A DNA stretch of 64,000 nucleotides from Calcarisporiella thermophila CBS 279.70 (GCF_041956535.1 NW_027192192.1:1-64000), one strand, 5' to 3'; shown: positions 52,741 to 64,000, counted from the stretch's first letter. Numbers and translations: made by a program. Notes: generated by a model from the sequence alone, not told the origin.

Positions 52741-54212
52741 CGCTTGTTCTTTTGGAGGAATAGCGAGTGTCGGCAGTACTCGAATATAACTTGATTCGTG
52801 TACTACCCCTGTGTTCTCTAGATCACCCCGTTCCTCTGCCTTCCCTTCCTCCTCCGGTTCTTCTTCACTTGGGCCCTTCTACGGTCTCCCCTCGCCACCC
52901 CTCCTCCCCCCCTTTCTTCTCTCTCTCCCCTGCCTTCGTCCCCCTCCATTGCCCTTAATGAATAACCGCGGAAAAAAATAAGGCCTCCACCCATCCGTGC
53001 ATCCGCTTTGAAGGCTCACGCGTTCCCTTGTGGTTCCCATCCAAGCTGCGGCTCATACGGGCGGAACAGAGTTTTATTATAAACTTTAAGAACTTCCTGT
53101 TTTCTTTGTGCCCAACTCTAATGGGCTGAATTTGACCCGCGTTAAATTGGCATCCCGAAGTCGACCAAAGTTACTTGCCGCTTGAGTTCGGGCGTGTACG
53201 CCCAGCTCGTCGCGACGTGCGACTCACCCATGGGCTACATCCATGGTAAATTCATTTAGGGTTGGAGCTTGAGATAATCCGTGGCCGGGTGTGCTCGAGG
53301 AGCATCGTGGCCCGCTTTGGCAGGCCTCGCGGGACACAAGCCTACTGGCCGGCCAGAATCACGCCGCCCGCCAGAACGCTTTGCCTGGGTCTGAGTGCGA
53401 AGCGACGGCGAGAGAGCCGGATGCGAGGCCTCGCCGGCTCGTTCTTGGCTGGCCGGAGGCCATTCTTGTTGTAGGCTGGTTTCCCGAAAGACACCTTCGT
53501 GTAATGAGATAGACCTGCTTATCGGCAGCTGACCTTGAACCTTAGGGGCCCATTGTTTGCTAACTTTTTCCTCAGATAACAAGGAGCTAACGCCAGCTTT
53601 ACCTCTGTTGAACCTCCTCGCGTTCAGCCAGCTTGCCTAGGCTTCTGAGCCAGCCGAGATGGTGGGCCGCGGGGATGAGGGCGAACCTAAGGCCATCCTA
53701 AGTCTTATGAAGGAGGCGAAACCCACCCGCATCCGACTCCAGACGCATCTGTAATTACGGGGAGCTTGCTGATGGCCCACCCACATTGGCCCGATCTGGT
53801 GGCCTAGAGCCGGTGGCCTTGGTTCAACCAGCCTGTCCGCGAATAAATGAGGCTATGGCGTAAAAGTCTAAAGGGGAGTTTAAGGTTTGCCCAAGTAGCT
53901 ATGAAATTTTGCTTTTTTTGAATTTTCTTTGAGTCACGCAGCACCTCGGTGTGTTTGCAAGAAAGTTACTTATATCCGGTGTAATATATGAAGGCTGCAG
54001 CCGCCCTCTCCTCCTCGGTGCTGGCCTGGTTTCCGGATTCCTCATCCTGCGAATCGTCTCTTGGCGTTATCGCATCCCTCTTGCGCAAAACAACTGAGAA
54101 TATCCCTTCTCTCGGAGCCTATTGTGTCTTGCCTTATCTCGCGTGCTGCTCCTTGTTTGTTTAGAGATTGCGAGCCCCGTCTTTCCATCTTGGAGAGAAA
54201 GAAAGAAAGAGA
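52741..54212. other. Gene-poor region, GC-rich in the middle
   Basis: 52800-52950 is strongly pyrimidine-rich; 53100-53830 is GC-rich with short open frames but no family match. I cannot call a gene, tRNA or rRNA. Confidence 0.4.
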
Positions 54213-55148
54213 ATGGCCGATGCAATTCAACTTTCATCGCGGGTGAATCATAGCTGGCCGCGACACAGCGCCAATTTCATCAAGGAACCTACCCATCCGG
54301 GCGGGTATAGTGAGCAATATACAAGTACTCTTTCTTCGGTGGCCAGGGTAAGCGATTGAACATCTATTTGCATGCGGTGTTATATTGGCTCTAAATATGC
54401 TATTTTGAATGGATAGCCTCTACATCGCAGTGAAGATATCCGTCTGGCTCCCTTGAATCCTTTGAATGCATACCAGAGCATTGATTCCTCTAGTCAGACC
54501 CAGTGGGGTTCTGCTCGGCCGCCAACATCCATATCTGAGGTTCAGAGTGGATTGATTGCACCTTCTGGGTTCCAAACCCAAGCTTGTCCACATCCCAATG
54601 CTTCTCTCTCCACACCTCCGCAGCTACAGCAGCCGACTCCTTCCCACCCCAATCCTAAGCACGCGACCTTATTTTACCATCTCTTCCGCTCGAGTCCGAT
54701 TCCCCCGTCGCCAGAACCCAGACAGAACAAAATGTCTATCTTCTCTCTTCTGAACCATCCCCCACGGCCGTCGCGCGACCGTCGTGCTTCCAAAGTCAGT
54801 TCTGCCTCGGCATCCGATTCCAATTCCTCAGCCGCTGCCTCCACTTCCTCCTCTGAACCTGCTCTCACCACCTGTCGCTCTTGTAAACTCTCGCTATTCC
54901 AAGCTCCTGCCAGGCGGAGAGGAGTCAGCGGACTCAAGGATGAGCTTTGTAACCGATGCGGACTAAGGCTCATCAAGTCGCGGCGCTTTTGTCCCGAATT
55001 GGAACGGTGTTACTTTATTCCGAGCAAGAGCGAGTACATTGAATTGATGAGGATTGCGGCATCCAAGGGGGTCGACGGCGTGATGTGCCCGGCTTGCAAT
55101 GCAAAAGAGCTGGCAGTGTATTATCCTTCCGTGCACTTGGCACTGTGA
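54213..55148 (+). CDS. GATA-like zinc-finger protein
   Basis: Two exons (54213-54347 and 54417-55148) give 288 residues. The N-terminal two thirds is Ser/Pro/Gln-rich and disordered. Then comes TTCRSCKLSLFQAPARRR...ELCNRCGLRL, a GATA-type Cys-X2-Cys...Cys-X2-Cys finger in which the middle spacer is 21 residues (the classical finger has 17 or 18), followed by a basic SRRFCPE stretch and a further CPAC near the end. Such fungal GATA-like proteins are usually transcription regulators. The lengthened spacer makes classical GATA-site binding uncertain. ATG choice is by frame and splice agreement; the leader has a GAAAGAAAGA run just before it. Confidence 0.72.
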
Positions 55149-55587
55149 ACCTAGTAATTTTATTTCTTGTGTATGATATTTGTTTTCTTTTTCTTTATCC
55201 AAATTGGTTTTCCTGGTCCTTTTTTTTTTTCTATTGCTCACGCATTCATATTCCTCCCTCTCTGTGGAGTCTTTACGACATAAGATACCAAAATCCCATC
55301 TGTGTATCCGTAATGCGATCTTGCCGCATATCAAAGTAGAATAGAATCCTGTATTACCCCCCCACCTGGTCTCAATTACCTCTCAATCTGTATGAAACTC
55401 AAACTATATATTCAAAGGCACGCTCTCTGTACACGCGATCATGGCTACTCGGTGGCTCCGAGCTGAGTGATTTGAGTCTGATTAATTTATGTAGTTTCGT
55501 GGGGTATTTGAATGCAATATTTTATAAACTATTTATTTTTTTTTTAAAAAAAAATCAAAACAAAGAAAATAAAACACATCACATCGT

Positions 55588-56418
55588 TTACGCCTATGTA
55601 AAATGAGAGGTTAACCAGGCGTCAGTTAAATGCTAGTGTAGGGTTATCAAGAGGGGTCTAAATTACCTTAATAGCATACTTGCGAAGTGGGAAGTGCTGT
55701 TCCCGCTTCTGCTGGCGCACGGTCTTGAGCGATGACTCGTGCTTTGTGAGGCGGCGGCGGATAGCGCGGGTCTTCTTGGGGCGGAGATCGAGAGGAAGAT
55801 ACTTCTTGCCCTTGTAGAAGAGACGGGTCTGTTCGCGCTGAGTCTGGCTGATGACGGTAAGCACACGAGCAATTGACTTGCGGACAGTGTTACTAGCGAG
55901 GAAAAACAGACCCATGCAAAAGGAAAATGAGCCACTCTATTGCATAGAAACCCAACGATGGAGCGGCGAATGCATTACTTACATCCGGGTGAGCTTGCTA
56001 GCAGCACCGCCAGCCACCTTCTGAACACGCAGGTTCAAGAGCTCCTGCTTCAGCTCCTCGAGTTGCTTCTCGAGCTCAGCCTTATTCTTGGTGCGAAGTT
56101 CGTAGGCCTTAACGGGTGCCTAATGTAATAGGGGAAGGTTAGCGATCAGACAGATCTAATCCATTTGTAGTAGGACAAATTGAATGGAATTGAAAAGAAT
56201 GGGTGATGCGTTCAGAAAGAGAGAAAAAGAGGAGGTCGTGTTGATAAAATGTCACCATTTACAATTCAACGAGGATTGCGATTTGGAATCGACTTCAAAT
56301 TGCAATCTTCATTGTCACGTATATATGATAACTTCTCTCTCGCTAAATCACTTCAAGTAATGCTATGGACTGCATCCTTAGAAAGGCTGCATATGGATGG
56401 AGTTTGGATACATACCAT
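55588..56418 (-). CDS. RPL35: 60S ribosomal protein L35 (uL29)
   Basis: Four coding exons: 56418-56416 (just the ATG), 56119-55983, 55892-55667 and a six-base last exon 55593-55588 (Ala codon plus stop). The spliced product has 123 residues, the usual length. It starts [17 protein letters not shown], has [23 protein letters not shown], and ends [12 protein letters not shown]. The normal family end (KYAIKA) needs the last 73-nt intron to be removed; read-through would give KYAIKVI. The first intron is 296 nt, long for this region. The first-exon-only-ATG layout is common in fungal ribosomal protein genes. Confidence 0.93.
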
Positions 56419-57005
56419 TTGCTAGACCAAAGACGATGGATGGATGTTTCTCAAAGGGATGGATTGAGAAGAGAGGGGGAATCTTAATCTTACAGAGTGT
56501 CTAGGTTAAAAGTTCACAAAGTTAGATTGACTGCGCCACACTCGAGAGGACAAATTCCGAGTTTGGAGTTAATTTTAAGGGAATGCAATTTTCGCTCAAT
56601 AATTTTCTTAATGATAGAATAGTACCTTTTCTGTGGCAATCCAACTAAGTGAGATATAAAAGCGAATTGGCATAGAAAACTGGGTCTAGCCTTAGATGGT
56701 TCTACTGCTGATTACTTTTGCACATGTTGGGGAAGGTATTAGCAAAATTCTTGGCTAGAAAAATGTTTTGGTTCAGAACAATGGGAATTTATGAAAGAAA
56801 ACCAATGTAACTTCCGAAAAATCCCAAACACTAATTTCGCTCCTTTCCTCACAGTAGAGGCTGAATAAAAAGGAGGTTTTGATGGTCCACAGCTACAAGC
56901 TTAAAATAGGGTTTTAAAGCCATTTACGCACTATGAGAAAATTTCCTCTTGAATCAATTAATTTGTTATCATTCGAAGGACCAACAACGAGAAGATATCT
57001 CCGTA
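56419..57005. other. Intergenic stretch upstream of the NB-ARC/ankyrin gene
   Basis: No gene is supported; it contains the uL29 upstream region on one side and the promoter of the NB-ARC gene on the other. Base composition becomes AT-rich to the right. Confidence 0.45.
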
Positions 57006-60000
57006 ATGCAGTCTTCTAGTATCAATACGATTCGTGCCGATAAACAAGGGGTAGTTCTCGCGGGAATTACAAACGGAAACGTTAGTGTTACTGTTAATGG
57101 CAAGTAAAAATTAAAATCGTCAGGAACAAATGGCAACATTACTGCAGTTGAATAATTTTTGGATTCTTGGAATATTTAGCAAATAGCTCAAGTAACCCTA
57201 CTCTTAGCTCTAGAGTCTTCAAAGTGCCTCCACGAAATACGCGATATGTTAACCGGTTTCAACTAATGAAGCATTTGGAAGATGTAATTGAGATGATGAA
57301 AAAGAATCAAAACTATGAACCTATTGCGTTATGTGGACTTGGAGGAGTAGGAAAATCGCAAGTAGTGCTGGAGTATTGTTACCGTAAAAAAAGTGAGTTT
57401 CGGTATATCTTTTGGTTGGAAGCCGACAAAGAATCGACCTTGCAGAGTGCATTTGTTGACGCTGCGCGGAGGCTCAATTTAGTACCTATTGGTTCGCATA
57501 TCGTTAATCCTGGGGACGTTTTGTCTTATGTGATCGAATGGCTGCAAAATAATGACGGATGGTTAATTGTTTATGATAATGCGGATGATTTTTCTCTTGG
57601 AAACACTTCGAATCCTTACTTTTTGCAGACAAACTATTTCCCACAAAATGGGAATGGAGTCATTTTGATGACGACTCGCCTCCGTAACATCGTGCACCGA
57701 GCAGTGCCCATTGATATGGAAGATTATCCAATGGAGGACGAAGCTGCATTGAAACTGCTTGGAAAAGATGCAAGTGTACCATACGCTCTGGAGCTTATTA
57801 ATGAGCTTGAATATCTGCCTCTCGCTATCGATTTAGCTGGTGCTTCTATGAAAATTGATAACCATCTGTCGCCTGAAAAATATCTCATTAGCTATAGGAG
57901 TTCTGCAGTCAGATGTCTCAGACATTTGGATCTTCAGGAGATAGCAGAGCTAACCGGTTCCGCCTACGGAAAAACTGTACTGACTGTGTGGGTGGACACA
58001 TTTCGCCGGATAAAACAAAGGAGTGCTTTAGCGGCGAGTCTCCTCCGGACAATTGCTTTGCTTTATCCTGACAATATCCCAGAAGATTTATTATATAAAC
58101 TCTCTCTGCTGGATCTTGGCTCCACTATTGAAGATGCTCGTAGAGATATTAACAAGGCCTTAAAACTATTAAAATCATTCGCGCTGTTACGGGAGACTCT
58201 AAGCGAAACTAACAATACGATGTTACATTCCAATCGATTTATGTCTATCCATCGGGTAGTTCAGAAGGTTACAATTTTGAAAATAGGAGAGGGGGAAAAA
58301 AGAGAACGGTACAAATGGGTTATTTTAGCACTGCGTCAAGTCATACCTGAGAGCTATGATGACTCTGACGAGCATTCGAGAAAAGCGTTGGAGATATATG
58401 CATCCCAGATCCGATATATTTGCCAGCAGTATGCACTATGTAAAGAGGAGCAGGAGAAACTCGAGGATTGCTCGAGCATACAGGAGGCGTTCGTATCTAT
58501 ACTCATTCCCACTGTTATATTCTTCGTAGGCAGGACTCTGTTTGAAGATGCCGAGTATCTTGCAAGGTTAGCAACCTCTGCCTCAGGAACATTAAAGGAT
58601 TCAAATTATCTTGCTAGAGCCGAGAGCAGTCTATGCTACCTTTATTGGATGAAAGGAGATTTTGTGTTAGCGGAAAAACATTGCGAAAATTCGTTTGAAA
58701 TTCGAGAAAAATTGTTAGGAATTGGTCATGAGCTTACAAGATCATCTCTGCACTACATGGGTTTCGTTAAGAGAAAACTGAATAAATATGGGACTGGGTT
58801 AAATAAATTATACCTAGCTGCCAGTGCACATTCGAATTTTCAAAAAGTGAAGTACGAATTTGGAAGAATCGATTTTACCCCTCTTCATCGCGCTGTCCGG
58901 TATTATGATACCGAAAATATACGAAATATTGCCAATAAATATAGACATTATGTAGATACAAGCGATGCACAAGGAGCCACTCCTCTACATCAGGCTACAA
59001 AACGGGGTAAAGAAGAAGTTGTGAGGATGTTGATTTCAGAGTTTGGAGCAGATGCAAATACTATAGACAGCAGTGGAAGAAGTCTATTGCATTGGGCTGC
59101 AAAAGGAGGAAACGTTGAAGTTGTTAGGATGTTAGTGAAAGAGTTTGGTGCTGATCCGAAGAGAAGAGACGATCGGGAGTCAACTCCCCTGCACTTGGCT
59201 GCAGAACGAGGAAGAATAGCGGTCGTAAGGGAGCTAGTGGTTGAGTTTGGGGCAGATGTGAATAGTAAAGATATCCATGGTTATACCCCATTGCACAAGG
59301 CTGTTGAAAGAGGAAATGTAGAAGTTGTGACGGCGCTGGTTACCGAATTCGGGGCAAATGTGAATAGTAGAGCGAGTGAGGGAGAAACTCCGTTGCATCG
59401 GGCCGTACAAAGTGAAAAAAACGAAATTGTGATGATGTTGGTGTCCGAGTTCAGAGCAGATATAAGAATTAAAGACAACGAGGGATGGACCCCATTGCAT
59501 TGGGCCGCATTTCGATGCAACAGCAAAGCAGTGAAAGTGTTGGTAGCTGAGTTTGGGGCAGATGTGAATACAATAAATAGTAAGGGGAAAACTCCATTGC
59601 ACTTGGCGGCAGGGTCCGGCAGTAATGAATTAGTTTTGATGCTGCTTACTGAACTTAAAGCGAGTGTGAATATTAAAGATAATGATGGAAATACTTCATT
59701 ACACTTGGCTATAGAGAATGATGCTAAAGATGCTAACAACATAGTGAAGATATTGGTGACTGTGGGTAGAGCTGATTTGAATATTAAAAACAAGGCGGGA
59801 ACAACTCCATTTCATTTGATAGTATCTAGTTGTTATGAAGACTTGAAAGTGTTAGTTACAGAGTTCGGAGCAGATGTGAATGTTATAGACTGCAATGGTA
59901 GAACTCTTTTGCATTGGGCTGCAATGCAGTTTTATAGTGGAGCTGTAGAAATGTTAGTTAAGGAGTTTGGTGCAGATGTGAATATTAGAGATAATAATGG

Positions 60001-61270
60001 AATCACTCCATTGCATTGGGCTGCACGCTACTCAAATATGGAAGTTGTGAGAATGTTGGTGGATAAGCATGGGGCAGATGTGAATATTATAGATAACAAT
60101 GGGAGCATTCCGCTATATTATGCTGCAGATAGTGGTAGAAATGAAGTTGTGAAAATGTTGGTGACTGAATTTGGGGCAAATGTAAAAATCAAGGACAATA
60201 ACGGGTGGACCCCGTTGCATAGGGCTGCAATTCGATGTAGCGGAGAAGTAGTGGGTATGTTGATAGCAGAGTCCGAGACAGGTGTGAATATAATTGATAG
60301 CAAGGGATATTCACCATTGCATTGGGCTACAGTTTACGGAAATGATGAGGTTGTGAGGAGATTGGTGATAGAGTTCAAAGCAGACGTAAATATTCAAGAC
60401 AACAATGGAGCAACCCCATTGCATTGGGCAGCACTTAGGTGTAGTGGCGAAGTCGTGAGGATATTAGTGACTAAGGGCAAAGGAGATGTAAATTGTAAAG
60501 ATATGAAAGGACGAACTCCATTGCATTGGGCTGCAACTTGTGATAAGACTGAGACTATGAGGGTATTAATTAAGGAGTTTGATGTAGACGAGAATAGTGA
60601 GGATAAGAAGGGAAAAACTCCATTGCACTGGGCCGCAAAATATGATAGAATTGAAGCTGTGAGAGTTTTGGTCAAGGAATTTGGTGCAAAAGTGAATATT
60701 AAAGATAAGATTGGGAGAAATCCATTTTATCTGGCTACAAGATGGGGGAAAGAAGATGTTGCGGGGGTGTTGGTGACAGAGTTCGGAGCAGAAGTAAATA
60801 TTAAAGATATCAAAGGCAGGACCCCATTGCATTGGGCAGCGTTGAAATGTGGTGACGATTTCTTAAAAATGTTGGTGATTGAGGGAAGGGTAGATGTTAA
60901 TAGTAAAGACGATGAAGGAGCAACTCCGTTTTTGTGGGCAGTTTTTGGAAATAGAAGCGATGTTATAAGGATGCTTGTGAGAGAGTTTGGAGTAGATGTG
61001 GATAGTAGAGATAGGATGAGAAGAACTCCATTGCACTGGGCTGCAGCATGGGACAAGGCTGAAATTGCGAGGGTGTTGGTAAAGGAGTTTGGCGCAGGCG
61101 TGAATATTGAAGACAATGAAGGGAGAACTCCATTGTTCATTGCCGTAGAGAGGGGAAATAAAAAAGTAGTGGAGGTGTTCGTGACAGAGTTCGGGACAAA
61201 TGTGAATGTGATAACCAACCATGGAGAAATATCGCTTTACGGAGTGCGGAATGAGGATGAAGCTAATTAA
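57006..61270 (+). CDS. NB-ARC/ankyrin (STAND, NLR-like) protein, copy 1
   Basis: Exon 1 (57006-57099) encodes MQSSSINTIRADKQGVVLAG then ITNGNVSVTVN. An 80-nt GC-AG intron (GCAAGT donor) leads to exon 2 (57180-61270); total 1394 residues. Exon 1 is a short Gly/Asn-rich motif resembling the N-terminal amyloid-signalling motifs of fungal NLRs. The NB-ARC follows: CGLGGVGKSQ P-loop (residues 84-91), WLIVYDNADD Walker B, ILMTTR sensor and EYLPLAIDLAGA. A helical mid-region has weak TPR-like units (about 510-590). From about residue 610 there is an ankyrin array of about 23 units of mostly 34 residues, most with TPLHWAA. It lies directly upstream of, and is similar to, copy 2. A recognition/response role is inferred from architecture; the ligand is unknown. 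Confidence 0.85.
58950..61250 (+). repeat. Ankyrin-repeat-coding array, about 23 units of about 102 bp
   Basis: Units of about 102 bp (34 codons) recur with the core (A/T)CTCCATTGCATTGGGC(T/A)GC and a GAGTTTGG-GCAGATGTGAATA stretch. A few units are longer or shorter (for example near 59700-59780). The units are similar at DNA level but not identical, so copying is older or more spread than in the TPR array. Confidence 0.88.
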
Positions 61271-61581
61271 ACTTTGGAAGAAAGCACATAGTGATATTGA
61301 GGGCATACTTTATCCTTATTCTAATTAATATCAGAGATTATATTTTGCTTTGAACAAGTTTATAAAAGTTTCAGTGCGACATCAAAAGATTGTAAACATT
61401 TTAATATATTTAATATCTTGGTCTCATTTTTATCAAAGGATGAACAAAGGATTATGATAATGGATTAATATAACCCTAAAATAAAGTTTGTAAGCCATCT
61501 ACTCACCAAAAGGCGAGAGAATTTCTATTTAACTGGCTTTGTTATTCCATGAGATACGTGAAGCGTAAAATTACCACTATA

Positions 61582-64000
61582 ATGCAATCCTCCAGTATCG
61601 GCACGATTCATGCTGATAATCAAGGGGTAATCCTTGCTGGAAACACACGCGGGAACGTGAGCTTTTATCTGAATTGTAAGATGAAAAGTTCAAGTAATAT
61701 AGATTTCAACATTAGAGCAGGTGCATAATTCCTGTATCCTTGTAACGTTTAGCAAATAGCTCAAGTGGCAATGTTAGTATTGGTGCTGGAGCTTTCAAGG
61801 TGCTTCCACGAAACTGGCGATTTGTTGACCGGCCTCAACTAATGAAGCGATTGGACGAAGAGGTTGAGATAATGAAGAAGAATCAAAAATATAAACCCAT
61901 TGCATTATGTGGACTTGGTGGGGTAGGGAAGTCGCAGTTAGCACTAGAATATTGTTATCGTAAAAAGAATGAGTATCGTTATGTTTTTTGGCTGGAATCA
62001 GACAAAGAATCAATGCTACAGAGCGCTTTCCTTGACGTAGCCCGGAGACTAAAAATTGTACCTATTGGCTCGCATATAGTCAACCCTGAGGATATTTTAC
62101 CTTGCGTGCTTGAATGGCTGCAATATAATGACGAGTGGCTACTTGTCTACGACAATGCTGACGACTATTCTTTAGGAAACCAATCAAATCCCTTTTTTTT
62201 GCAGACAAAATACTTTCCGCAATATGGGAATGGAACCATTTTGGTGACAACTCGCCTCCGCTATCAGGGATACAGTATGGTACCCATTTATTTTGAAGAA
62301 TATCCGATGAGGGATGATGCAGCGTTAAGGCTACTCGGAAAGGATGAGGGCGTGCCTTACGCACTGGAACTCGTCAAAGAGCTCGAGTATTTACCTCTTG
62401 CTATAGACCTAGCCGGTGCTTCCATGAAAATGGATAGCATTCTCACACCCGAAAAATATCTTAGCAGCTATAGGAGCACTTCAGCTGAGTGTCTCAATTA
62501 TTTGGATCTTCAGGAAATAGCAAAGTTAACCGACTCCAATTACGGAAAAACTGTACTGACCGTGTGGACAGACACATTCCATCGAATAAAAAAGGGGAAT
62601 CCCTTAGCCGCAAGTTTATTTCAATCCATTGTTTTACTTGATCCTGATAATATTCCTGTGGATCTATTTCATGATCAATATCAGATGGTCCTTGGTTCCA
62701 AGGACGAGAGAGACTCAAGGGAATTAAAAAGAGCTCTGATGCTCCTGCAAGATTATGGGTTGATACGAGAATCTCTATTCGAAGACAGAAATGCAGCTCT
62801 TTTCCCGAATGGATCGATATCCGTCCATCGAGTAGTTCAGAGAGTCACAGCTTTGGAAATAGAGGAAGTGGAAAAGAGAAAGCGTTACGAACGGATAATC
62901 TTGGCATTGCGTCAAGTCGTCCCCGAGAACTATTATATATCTGATGATGGATCGAGAAAAATGATGGAGGTATATGCGCCTCATATTCTATACGTTGGCC
63001 AGCAATTTGCGCTCTGCAATGCAGTACCAGGAAATTTTGGGGAAAATTCAAACATTAAGGAAGAATTCGTATGCTTGCTTATTCCTACTATAAGTTTCTT
63101 TGTTGGTAGGGCTCTGTTCGAAGAAGCCGAATATCTGGCCAAGCTTGCAGTTACTTCTTCGACCACCATAGAAGATCCACTTTATTTGGCTAAAGCTGAG
63201 AGCAGTCAGTGTTATCTTTTATCAATGAAAGGCGACTTCATCTCTGCAGAAAAGCACTGCAGAAACGCGTTGAAAATCCGAAAGAGCTTGTTAACAATCA
63301 AACACGAGCTCACACGATCCTCGATTCACTATCTGGACTTCATCTTGAAAAAGTTGGACGTACCTGATCCGAGTTTATCTTTTGAACTTTGGATGGCCAA
63401 AGAAATTGCAAACTCCGTTGCGATAGAATATGAATACGGGAGAATTGATTTCACACCCCTTCATCGTTCAGTCGAGCACTTCGAATGCGAAGACATACGC
63501 AAGTTTGCCAAGCATTACAGGTCTTATGTGAATATAGGCGACAAAATAGGGGCAACTCCTTTGCATTGGGCAGCACGCTGGGGTAAAAATGAAGTTGTGA
63601 AGCTGTTAGTGACTGAGTTTGGTGCCACAGTAGATATTGAAGACGAGTGGAAAAGCACTCCGAGTTCGGTGCAAAAGTGAATATCAAAGACAATAAGGAA
63701 AGTATTCCTTTTCATCGGGCTGCATTAGAGGATAATGACGAAGTTTGTGGAGAAGTTGGTGATTGAGTGCGTCGCAAAGGTGTATATCAGGGACAAAGTG
63801 AGAGGTACTACGTTACATTGGGTGGCAGAAAGGGATTATGTCAATGGATTTCCTGTGTATATTTTGGCCAATCAAGTTCACCGGCAGGAGCGGCCTGTCA
63901 CAATTCATTGCAATTTATCAAGATCGAATGCTGGTAGAAGATCTCGGTGCAAAAATTTTTATCCGAGTCAACCATAGAAAAACCTCGTTGCATTGGGCAG
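61582..64000 (+). pseudogene. NB-ARC/ankyrin (STAND, NLR-like) protein, copy 2, broken in the ankyrin array and cut by the window end
   Basis: Exon 1 (61582-61675) encodes MQSSSIGTIHADNQGVILAG then NTRGNVSFYLN; a 77-nt GT-AG intron (GTAAGA donor) joins it to exon 2 (from 61753). The open frame then has a full NB-ARC (CGLGGVGKSQLALEY P-loop, WLLVYDNADDYS, ILVTTR, EYLPLAIDLAGAS), a helical middle part and about two ankyrin units (TPLHRSVEHF, TPLHWAARWG) before a stop at 63680 (673 residues). Further ankyrin-like pieces follow in other frames: EFGAKVNIKDNKESIPFHRA (frame 2), VEKLVIECVAKVYIRDKVRGTTLHW (frame of the original), and LGAKIFIRVNHRKTSLHWA at the very end (third frame). So small indels broke the array, while the N-terminal receptor part stays open. 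A short protein may still be made. Confidence 0.75.

Noticed and set aside
59281-59793. Long antisense frames opposite the ankyrin array (also 60394-61218)
   Set aside because: They repeat with the 102-bp period and are shadows of the ankyrin units.

Overview
The window looks like nuclear DNA of a filamentous, early-diverging fungus. The evidence is short spliceosomal introns (about 55-100 nt) in almost every conserved gene, fungal-type families (Ecl1-like, Mei2-like, Ran1-type kinase, Rmd5/Gid2, Vip1-like RRM), relics of DIRS and Tc1/mariner elements, and many NB-ARC (STAND/NLR-like) genes carrying TPR or ankyrin repeats. A Mucoromycota-type lineage is my inference; the species cannot be named from the sequence alone.

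Region 1 (1-12.9 kb) is an accessory, AT-rich island. It holds a decayed DIRS-type retroelement, a Uma2-type nuclease gene that appears to be spliced to a C2H2 zinc finger, dead NB-ARC fragments, two back-to-back Tc1 transposase relics, and a block present three times that carries a small cysteine-rich secreted protein gene each time (4.8, 8.6 and 10.4 kb).

Region 2 (13-35 kb) is mostly housekeeping, broken by a second accessory patch at 17-23 kb with two orphan secreted protein genes and a broken secreted-protein relic. The housekeeping genes are a Vip1-like RRM protein, an Ecl1-like protein, a tandem SCP2 protein with a peroxisomal tail, phosphomannomutase, an EMAPII/Arc1-type tRNA-binding protein with a mitochondrial-looking leader, a ricin-type lectin, a DENND11/LCHN protein, RNase H2 subunit C, a LITAF protein and TBP.

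Region 3 (35.7-50.9 kb) mixes two broken NB-ARC genes (one with six nearly identical TPR units) with conserved genes: a short-chain dehydrogenase, GPALPP1, a Mei2-like double-RRM protein with a Gln-rich tail, the Rmd5/Gid2 RING subunit of the GID ubiquitin ligase, and a Ran1/Pat1-type kinase. In fission yeast Pat1 (Ran1) phosphorylates Mei2; here a Mei2-like gene and a Ran1-like gene lie about 4 kb apart.

Region 4 (51-64 kb) has a gene-poor stretch, a GATA-like zinc finger gene, ribosomal protein uL29 (L35) with two tiny coding exons, and a tandem pair of NB-ARC/ankyrin genes. Both of the pair begin with a short separate exon encoding a Gly/Asn-rich motif that resembles the N-terminal amyloid-signalling motifs of fungal NLRs. 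The second copy has a disrupted ankyrin array running to the window edge.

Exon borders were placed by eye from GT/GC-AG signals, reading-phase agreement and family conservation; none is supported by transcript data.
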